From: Candidatus Saccharimonadota bacterium
Lineage (GTDB): Bacteria; Patescibacteriota; Saccharimonadia; Saccharimonadales; Saccharimonadaceae
Assembly: GCA_009777365.1 (NCBI GenBank)
Contig: WRLZ01000023.1
Coordinates: forward strand, 1-10,410
DNA: 10,410 bases
Direction: 5' to 3'
The notes under the pieces: model-generated
Told to the model about the DNA's origin: nothing
The model's input: the letters and a program-made list of their open reading frames with translations, nothing else
The model's database searches: none
Shown here: in pieces, positions 5,901 to 10,410 of the stretch
Layout of the letters: every line of letters starts with the position of its first letter
Numbering within the stretch: position 1 is the first letter of the stretch
Program-made: the position numbers and the translations under genes

Positions 5901-5983
5901 GTCTCTTGGTCGATTCGTTTTCTATCCGAGAGCTTGTTCGGAAAGCACACACAAGGTGTCAATTCGACAAACGAACCATTTGT
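5881..5983 (-). ncRNA. Candidate small RNA of about 100 nt
   Basis: A full promoter on the minus strand (5990-6018) points at a strong minus-strand terminator (5881-5900), and no plausible reading frame lies between. The predicted transcript could close through TTCGTTT pairing with AAACGAA and hold an inner hairpin TCCGA...TCGGA. It does not match any RNA family I can recognise. It converges on the DUF3800 gene, whose stop is 12 nt beyond the terminator. It could instead be a leftover promoter and terminator of a lost gene. Confidence 0.4.
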
Positions 5984-5989
5984 AACTAC

Positions 5990-6018
5990 ATTATATCACA
6001 CAAAAAGACTAAGTTCAA
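5990..6018 (-). promoter_or_regulatory. Minus-strand promoter between cargo 1 and remnant A
   Basis: On the minus strand, TTGAAC (6018-6013), 17-nt spacer, TATAAT (5995-5990), with TGa before the -10 box. The predicted start is near 5983. The nearest minus-strand gene, the histidine kinase, lies upstream of this promoter, so it does not serve that gene. Confidence 0.65.
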
Positions 6019-6096
6019 GGTTTTTGTCCTCAATATTCTGCTTATTGAAAAACAGCCGACCCTCCCTTACTCTATCTAATACAATACATCTTCTCT

Positions 6097-6117
6097 ATCC
6101 TCTGGGTGGTCGGGGGC
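6097..6117 (+). repeat. 21-nt identical block, partner at 9878-9898
   Basis: Positions 6097-6117 and 9878-9898 are identical over 21 nt. They encode SSGWSG with the same choice at every degenerate codon (TCC TCT GGG TGG TCG GGG). The following 120 nt of the two copies have diverged heavily. Confidence 0.9.
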
Positions 6118-6237
6118 ATGGATACAATCTATAACAAATAACTCTCCGTGGTTTGAGCGCGGTGCACAATCTGGCAATCTCGTTAATGCTGGCATTGAAT
6201 CTATAAATAGTACCGCGAGCGGAGGAGCTAGCGTCAC

Positions 6238-6254
6238 CGGTTTTCGTGGGGAGG
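6238..6254 (+). repeat. 17-nt conserved end block, partners at 10022-10038 and 5197-5209
   Basis: CGGTTTTCGTGGGGAGG is identical at 6238-6254 and 10022-10038. In remnant C it is present in two interrupted parts (5149-5158 and 5197-5209), and 5197-5209 equals 6245-6257. In all three copies unrelated sequence starts directly after it. It is a candidate recombination or attachment site. Confidence 0.85.
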
Positions 6255-6328
6255 TAAATGAATTAGTGAATGCTATTGGCACTTTGCCAACAATCCCCAA
6301 TATGTGGACACGAAAGGAGTATTTCTGT

Positions 6329-8440
6329 CTAAATCTCAAACCCGAAAAGGCTACCTTCGCCTTCGATACTCTCGAAAATCATCTTGCCGCCGCTTTCTTC
6401 AACGGTTTTCTTCACGACATACAGCCCTATGCCCGTACCATCGGGGCGGACAGCACCGGAGTTACTCGCGCGAAACATTTTGCCGAATAGCTTTGGCTGG
6501 TCGGCTTTCGGCACGCCAATACCATCGTCCTTAACTAAGAAAACAACATGCCCGTCTGTTTTGTGAAGAGAGACCTCAACCTTGGACTTGCCGTAATAAA
6601 TGGCATTGTCTATGATGTTCACTATCGCTTGCTTGATGCGTGCTATATCGCCGTTCATCCAAATATTCCGCTTATCGCGGTTGTAGGCAAGTTCCATGCC
6701 TTTTTGCTTGGTCTTTTCCGTAAGGAGATTGACAACTTCGTCAACAATAGCTGACAAATCAAAGTCGGTTTTGTTAAGAACAAAATTGCCGGAGTCAATG
6801 TTGGAAGCGTCCATAACGCTTGAAATCACTTGATTCATTGCTTGACCGGATTGGGCGGCCATCTCCAGCATTTTACGCTGTTCCTTGCTTATTTTGCCAA
6901 ATTCGCCGGACAGCATCATATCGACAATGCCAATCATGCCGGTTAGCGGGGTACGCAGGTTGTGTGATGAGATAGTCATTGCTTCGCTTCGGCGCATATC
7001 GGCTTCTTGTAGCTCCTTATTACTTTCCTGTAATTTCTTGGTTTTTCGGGCTACATCGGCCTTTAGTCTGTCGTTATAACCCATTAACTGTTTGTGAAAC
7101 GCTACTGATTGAACAGATGACGAAATAATGGCGGCAACCCTATCTAATGTCTCCCCATAGTGGCGCTCGAAACGGCGTTTTCGCGGGCTTAACACAATCA
7201 CGCCGTTAGCCTTGCCGTCTATTGCCCCGACAATCGGGGTTACAACTTCAATGTCATGGGCTTTTAGTGTGGTTAGGTCTATGTGGTTCTTAACTTCATT
7301 ACAATATATAGAGCGGGGTTTATTGCCGGTGGTTAAGCGCAGTAAGGTTTTTTCTAGCGCGCTGTCCTTTAGGTGAGCCGCCGTGTCGTGTCCGAAAACG
7401 ATTACATCCACTTGATCTACGCCGAAAAGCTCCTTCAAGGTATGACGAACGGCTTTGAGAAAATCTGCCGGATCGTGTTTGCTGGCGATAATCTGTGAAA
7501 TGCGACTTAAGACCTCGTTTTCGTTGTAGCCATCAAAGTCAAGATTTTTGATAATGACTTTACCGAAAGCGCGCAAAATATATATCCAAATGAGTGAAAT
7601 AAGCAGAACCGTTACGCCTACAACATAATGATTCCAGTTCACATCATAACCCGGACCGATTATCCGAGCCATTATTGTCAGGGCAAGCAAACAACCGGCG
7701 ATAATCAGTGTTCCGATAATACAGTAAATGAAACCCCTTGCAAAAGTTTTGAGGGCAGAAAAATGTTCATTGGTGGTGGCTAGTCGATAGGCTATAGGTA
7801 AAAACACGGCAGCGCCAATAGGGCCAACCCAAATTAAATTGTAATTACCGAGGAGCGGCAAAAGCAAATTGAATATCGCTCCAATTGTTCCACCTACCAC
7901 AGCCAAACAAACAGTAATTTTAAGATCAAGCTGTTGCTTTCTTTGCAGTTTTTTGGAAAGAGAGTTCTTGAGAAGCAGCGCGGCGCCAAAAGAAAAACTA
8001 ATTATAAAGACTAAACAATACGCAACATAATTCGCAAAATTAAACGCAACCCGCCGATCATATATAGAAACAATATCAATATTTGCAATAATAGTGTTTG
8101 GCTGAATAGTTAGAAGTATTGCAAATAAGACCAACATGAATAACAATGCTATTTTCAGAAATTTTAGGCGTTTTACTTGGCTGTATGAATCTGCAAAAAT
8201 TATAATAAATATCGGAATCGATATTGCAATAACATAAAAAATATTCGCGAGCACAAGTGAATTTTGCTGATTTGTATTGAGCAAAAAGAGAATAACAACC
8301 AAAATCCATAACGCTTCACAGACAGTTGTAAGCCCCAATGTTTTTGCGTGCTTATTATTTCTCGTAAATAGCCCGACAGCCGAAATAGTTAATAGGCCCA
8401 ACATAACTAACAAAAAATATGTAAACCATTGAATTTCCAT
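6329..8440 (-). CDS. Multi-pass membrane sensor histidine kinase with GAF domain
   Basis: The 703-residue protein is a membrane sensor kinase. Residues 1-295 hold about nine hydrophobic segments. The first seven (near 5-25, 35-54, 61-83, 93-112, 130-157, 171-197 and 202-221) resemble the 7TM sensor region found in some kinases; two more follow (near 233-258 and 272-293). A GAF-like region spans about 305-450, then a coiled coil (455-490). The HisKA domain has SSHNLRTPLTGMIG with phospho-acceptor His493. The ATPase domain has the N box IVNIIDNAIYYG (N612), G1 DDGIG (638-642) and G2 GTGIG (668-672). It lacks a receiver domain and no response regulator is in the window, so it is an orphan kinase. 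The ATG at 8440 lies 6 nt after the -10 box, which predicts a leaderless message. It is more AT-rich than the housekeeping genes. Confidence 0.93.
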   Translation of the reverse strand: MEIQWFTYFLLVMLGLLTISAVGLFTRNNKHAKTLGLTTVCEALWILVVILFLLNTNQQNSLVLANIFYVIAISIPIFIIIFADSYSQVKRLKFLKIALLFMLVLFAILLTIQPNTIIANIDIVSIYDRRVAFNFANYVAYCLVFIISFSFGAALLLKNSLSKKLQRKQQLDLKITVCLAVVGGTIGAIFNLLLPLLGNYNLIWVGPIGAAVFLPIAYRLATTNEHFSALKTFARGFIYCIIGTLIIAGCLLALTIMARIIGPGYDVNWNHYVVGVTVLLISLIWIYILRAFGKVIIKNLDFDGYNENEVLSRISQIIASKHDPADFLKAVRHTLKELFGVDQVDVIVFGHDTAAHLKDSALEKTLLRLTTGNKPRSIYCNEVKNHIDLTTLKAHDIEVVTPIVGAIDGKANGVIVLSPRKRRFERHYGETLDRVAAIISSSVQSVAFHKQLMGYNDRLKADVARKTKKLQESNKELQEADMRRSEAMTISSHNLRTPLTGMIGIVDMMLSGEFGKISKEQRKMLEMAAQSGQAMNQVISSVMDASNIDSGNFVLNKTDFDLSAIVDEVVNLLTEKTKQKGMELAYNRDKRNIWMNGDIARIKQAIVNIIDNAIYYGKSKVEVSLHKTDGHVVFLVKDDGIGVPKADQPKLFGKMFRASNSGAVRPDGTGIGLYVVKKTVEESGGKMIFESIEGEGSLFGFEI

Positions 8441-8446
8441 ATTTTT

Positions 8447-8474
8447 AGTATAACACGAAAAGAAAAAACGGCAA
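8447..8474 (-). promoter_or_regulatory. Histidine kinase promoter embedded in a terminator arm
   Basis: On the minus strand, TTGCCG (8474-8469), 16-nt spacer, TATACT (8452-8447), with TGt before the -10 box. The -35 box is part of the terminator stem that ends the upstream gene. The predicted start coincides with the A of the ATG at 8440. Confidence 0.6.
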
Positions 8475-8496
8475 CATCACAAGTTTGCCGTTTTTT
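8463..8496 (-). terminator. Terminator between methyltransferase and kinase genes
   Basis: Positions 8463-8474 pair perfectly with 8485-8496 (12 bp: AAAAAACGGCAA with TTGCCGTTTTTT) around a 10-nt loop. On the minus strand the stem ends in a T-run, 11 nt after the methyltransferase stop. The symmetric A and T runs could make it work in both directions. Confidence 0.85.
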
Positions 8497-8506
8497 AGAT
8501 TCCCCC

Positions 8507-9538
8507 CTATTTTTCAACCTTAAAGACTGTCCCGTAGTTTCCGCACTTGAACACGGTGACTTTTGTCTCTCCCAAGTCTGCTTTTTGCAAAAGGGAAAAA
8601 ACCTCGTCAACGCTCCGATAACGGAAACCAAGACCTGCGCCGTACGATATGCTTTTCAGATGCAACAACAACTCGAGCGTATTGCTCATAACTTCGTCAT
8701 CATTGTGCGTAACATCAAACAGCATATATCCGCCGGGCTTCAATCTTTTCCACTTTGACCGCTGGAATTCGATAAAACTTTCGTCAGACATATAATGTCC
8801 GTCGAAGCCTATTGTCGAAATACCGTCAGCAGGAAATTCCACGCAGGCGTTATCCGCAAAAACACCGGTTGCATAGGTTCTTGCCAAGTCTGTCAAACCA
8901 AGTTGCTCTAACTGTTTTTCGGCAATACTTATAGCCCGACCGCTTACATCAATTAGGGCAAGACTTGACGTGGGGTTTCGCGTATTGCATAAAGCCATAA
9001 TCAGACCCCATCCGACGCTTGAACCAATGGCGACAAAATGACCACCGCTCGACAGAGTTTCCTTCGCTTGTTCCATTTCTATGTCTGAGCGGGTGAGGTG
9101 ATAGATTGCCGTTGGAATGACCGAGTTCATTACAACCAAGTCTTCGCAAACAGGTTGCCCATTTATCGTCATTTCAAACGGCATCGACTCTCTGCCGGAC
9201 CCAAACATAATGCAGAACTCATCCCATACGTCAGAAAGCAAAACTTTCGCTTGAGGGATTTCCTTGAGAACTACACCAACGGCAACCATAGGATTTTCCG
9301 GCATCGCCATTTGTGCAGAAAACGCCTTGCGGAAAAGCGATTCCATCCGCTTGCCATCTTCGGAGTACCGCCTTTCCAGATATTCGCTTCTTTCGATTGT
9401 AACTATAGGTGTGGTATTTAGGCTTTGCCTTCCATAGTTCGGCTGCTGCCTTGCACAACAGCTGTCCGTCCTTTCTCGCGTAACTTGCGTTTTTGGCTGT
9501 TCCGCCGCTAACACATTTGATCCACTGGTTTTCAACAT
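8507..9538 (-). CDS. SAM-dependent methyltransferase-like protein
   Basis: The central part of this 343-residue protein has class I methyltransferase features: a glycine-rich loop FVAIGSSVGWG (168-178), an acidic strand end ALIDVSGRAISIAEKQLEQL (194-213, D197) that would hold the SAM ribose, then GFDGHYMSDESF (244-255) and KRLKPGGYMLFDVT (264-277), the usual strand after the active site. The first 160 residues are unlike common methyltransferases and may bind the substrate, which I cannot name. The Gly loop (IGSSVGWG) departs from the classic DxGxGxG, so the fold is more certain than activity. The ATG at 9538 is preferred, with AGAGGTG about 8 nt upstream; the in-frame GTG at 9547 is part of that site. 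It has its own promoter, a regulatory-looking leader and its own terminator. It is AT-rich like the kinase gene downstream. Confidence 0.75.
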   Translation of the reverse strand: MLKTSGSNVLAAEQPKTQVTRERTDSCCARQQPNYGRQSLNTTPIVTIERSEYLERRYSEDGKRMESLFRKAFSAQMAMPENPMVAVGVVLKEIPQAKVLLSDVWDEFCIMFGSGRESMPFEMTINGQPVCEDLVVMNSVIPTAIYHLTRSDIEMEQAKETLSSGGHFVAIGSSVGWGLIMALCNTRNPTSSLALIDVSGRAISIAEKQLEQLGLTDLARTYATGVFADNACVEFPADGISTIGFDGHYMSDESFIEFQRSKWKRLKPGGYMLFDVTHNDDEVMSNTLELLLHLKSISYGAGLGFRYRSVDEVFSLLQKADLGETKVTVFKCGNYGTVFKVEK

Positions 9539-9664
9539 AATTAGCACCTCTTTCTCATATTTGAGGCCGAGCCTACTTTGGCGTGAAAAATAGAGGGTTG
9601 TAAAGGTGCTAATACGCGACCCACAACCTTATTTTCATCAAAATAAGCTGTGAGCCTGTTTACA
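9539..9664 (-). promoter_or_regulatory. Leader that can mask the ribosome-binding site (candidate riboswitch or attenuator)
   Basis: On the plus-strand numbering, 9604-9613 (AGGTGCTAAT) is an exact 10-nt inverted partner of 9540-9549 (ATTAGCACCT), whose minus-strand copy is the ribosome-binding site region. Two further pairings compete upstream: 9628-9635 with 9640-9647 (8 bp, loop CATC, extended by 9622-9625 with 9649-9652), and 9596-9601 with 9623-9628 (GGTTGT/ACAACC), which would enclose the masking segment. The second and third exclude each other, giving an on/off architecture. The ligand or trigger is unknown. Confidence 0.6.
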
Positions 9665-9670
9665 TGATAT

Positions 9671-9699
9671 ATTTTAACACATTTTAATCGAATTTGCAA
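9671..9699 (-). promoter_or_regulatory. Promoter of the methyltransferase gene
   Basis: On the minus strand, TTGCAA (9699-9694), 17-nt spacer, TAAAAT (9676-9671), with TGt before the -10 box. The predicted start is near 9664, leaving a leader of about 125 nt. Confidence 0.75.
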
Positions 9700-9734
9700 G
9701 CATTATGTAGTGTTTTGGGCTGTTTTGTGTAATT

Positions 9735-10085
9735 TTGAGCTGTTATTACCCATCTCTGACCAACTCACAAAATGACATCACCCTCGGCAATTACGGTCTC
9801 GGTTCATCTGGGATTCTGTCTAATTCAAACTGGGGCATCTATGCTTCAAAACTCGGTCTCGGACAAGCCATCTTCGAATCCTCTGGGTGGTCGGGGGCGC
9901 ACGCCAATTCGTTCAATGGCACCACCGTTCGTTGGTTCGGCCGTGGCGGCGGCTCGGTCAATGCCGCTAGTGCTGGAGTCGAGTCCCTCAATGTCACTAG
10001 TGGCGGCACTAGTACGGCGTACGGTTTTCGTGGGGAGGAGCCCAAAACAAACACTCCTATCAGACTAGTGGCCGTGAAAGTCTGA
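9735..10085 (+). pseudogene. Copy B: truncated GFRG-type C-terminal domain
   Basis: This is the longest copy. From about 9755 it reads LTNSQNDITLGNYGLGSSG, SNSNWGIYASKLGLGQAIF, ESSGWSGAHANSF, RWFGRGGGS, AGVESLNVTSGG and YGFRGEE, ending in PIRLVAVKV at TGA 10083-10085. The RGG...AG...GFR pattern recalls lectin-like or FISUMP/formylglycine-enzyme-like C-termini of bacterial surface proteins, but I cannot assign the family. Only a TTG at 9735 could start it, with no ribosome site, and TAG at 9708-9710 closes the frame upstream. Base use shifts from AT-rich to GC-richer near 9745-9770, marking the cargo boundary. It is probably the original 3' end of the interrupted gene, since its stop lies within the terminator hairpin. 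Besides this copy, the intergenic stretch 9539-10123 holds the methyltransferase promoter and leader and this terminator, and nothing more that I can see. Confidence 0.6.
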
Positions 10086-10096
10086 TAGGAGTGTTT
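10049..10096. terminator. 18-bp perfect hairpin terminator, topA and copy B
   Basis: Positions 10049-10066 pair without mismatch with 10079-10096 around a 12-nt loop. On the minus strand, after topA, the stem ends in TTTGTTTTGGG, a good T tail. On the plus strand the tail is TTTCGTTTG. The hairpin includes the last codons of copy B (PIRLVAVKV). Confidence 0.85.
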
Positions 10097-10123
10097 CGTT
10101 TGAGCTAACTCTAGAGAGATCAA

Positions 10124-10410
10124 CTACCCTCTCCTACCTCTACCACCCCCACCCCTCCTCATCCCCGGAAACTTCTTCTTCGGCGCATTCTTCCCAAGCG
10201 CAAAAATCTCAACAATCTCCGTCTCCTCCGCGAGCAACGGATCAATCTGCTTCGGCAACTTCACATTCACCTTCCCATCAGTAATATAAAGCCCATACCG
10301 CCCCTTCATAATCTCCAGCCCATCCGCCAGCTTCCGCACATGCTTCTCTTTCTCCGCCTTCACCTTCTCGTTGTACTTTTCAAGCGCCTCCTCAAGAGTA
10401 ATCGTCCTTG
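10124..10410 (-). CDS. topA: DNA topoisomerase I, C-terminal part (runs off the window)
   Basis: The minus frame is open to the right edge and reads TLEEALEKYNEKVKAEKEK, then GLEIMKGRYGLYITDGKVN and VKLPKQIDPLLAEE, ending in a Gly/Arg-rich tail (PGMRRGGGGRGRRG). The block G.(Y/F)G.YI..G..N..LPK..DP..(L/I)T.E.A is the C-terminal repeat of bacterial topoisomerase I, the type IA enzyme that relaxes negative supercoils. Only the last 94 codons are present; the catalytic domain lies outside. The Lys/Arg/Gly tail probably binds DNA or RNA polymerase, as in other bacterial TopA. The stop is at 10124-10126 and the terminator hairpin begins 27 nt later. Its GC level matches the housekeeping block on the left, so it marks the far side of the accessory region. 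Confidence 0.88.
   Translation of the reverse strand, partial: RTITLEEALEKYNEKVKAEKEKHVRKLADGLEIMKGRYGLYITDGKVNVKLPKQIDPLLAEETEIVEIFALGKNAPKKKFPGMRRGGGGRGRRG

Larger units (their letters stand above)
6087..6257 (+). pseudogene. Remnant A of the GFRG-type C-terminal domain
   Basis: From 6098 the plus strand reads SSGWSGAWIQ, then PWFERGAQSG, NLVNAGIESINSTASGGAS and GFRGEV. This is the same pattern as copy B (SSGWSGAHAN, RWFGRGGGS, AGVESLNVTSGG, GFRGEE). CATCTTC (6087-6093) also matches B at 9869-9875, but A has one extra base before ATCC, a frameshift relative to B. There is no start codon, promoter or ribosome site, and the upstream frame is closed by TAA at 6077-6079. It is a 170-nt gene fragment between the two cargo segments. 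Confidence 0.6.

Noticed and set aside
6266..6490. Plus-strand frame running on from remnant A after GFRGEV
   Set aside because: It lies mostly over the end of the histidine kinase gene, which has full domain evidence. The frame is open by chance.
8429..9421. Plus-strand frames opposite the methyltransferase gene
   Set aside because: They have no ribosome sites or recognisable domains; the minus-strand gene has start, terminator and methyltransferase motifs.
6087..10085. Diversity-generating retroelement with template and variable repeats
   Set aside because: No reverse transcriptase or accessory gene is in the window, and the differences between copies are not confined to adenine positions of one copy.

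Overview
The window looks like a chromosomal segment of a Patescibacteria/CPR bacterium, most likely Candidatus Saccharibacteria (TM7). That is inferred from protein style and compact overlapping gene layout, not from a marker search. It has a conserved housekeeping block on the left, an accessory region in the middle and right, and the 3' end of topA at the right edge. Standard code fits: the housekeeping genes run full length without internal TGA.

Left block (1-4972, all + strand). A small unrecognised basic protein (220-630) has its own promoter and a strong terminator, followed by a 3 x 30 bp minisatellite. A second promoter with a structured leader of about 100 nt opens an operon: bL32 (rpmF), NusB, a NUDIX hydrolase that overlaps nusB by 65 nt, and RNase III (ATGA overlap). 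These join a ribosomal protein, rRNA antitermination and rRNA processing. A third promoter, whose leader carries a 60-nt repeat, drives tyrosyl-tRNA synthetase and a minimal SpoU-type RNA methyltransferase (1-nt overlap). The coding strand here is rich in A and C, with C-ending codons.

Accessory region (about 4980-10045). Three degenerate copies (C, A and B) of one protein C-terminus (pattern SSGWSGA ... WF.RG ... AG.ES.N ... GFRGE, all + strand) alternate with two more AT-rich cargo segments. Cargo 1 holds a DUF3800 gene and a possible 100-nt small RNA on the minus strand. Cargo 2 holds a SAM-dependent methyltransferase-like gene and an orphan multi-pass histidine kinase, both on the minus strand. 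Copies A and B are identical at nucleotide level at both edges (21 and 17 nt) but divergent between. This suggests repeated insertion or recombination at the 3' end of a surface-protein gene, with the duplicated gene end acting like attachment sites. No integrase or transposase lies in the window.

Regulation. Seven promoters can be read, and all carry the extended -10 element TGn followed by TA(T/A/C)A(A/C)T; six of them also have a -35 element of varying quality at 16-17 nt spacing. The DUF3800 and histidine kinase genes start 0-5 nt from the predicted transcription start, so both messages are probably leaderless. The methyltransferase message instead has a leader of about 125 nt in which a 10-nt segment is a perfect complement of its ribosome-binding site, with competing hairpins upstream: a candidate translational switch.

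Right edge. An 18-bp perfect hairpin serves as terminator for topA (minus strand, partial) and closes the accessory region.
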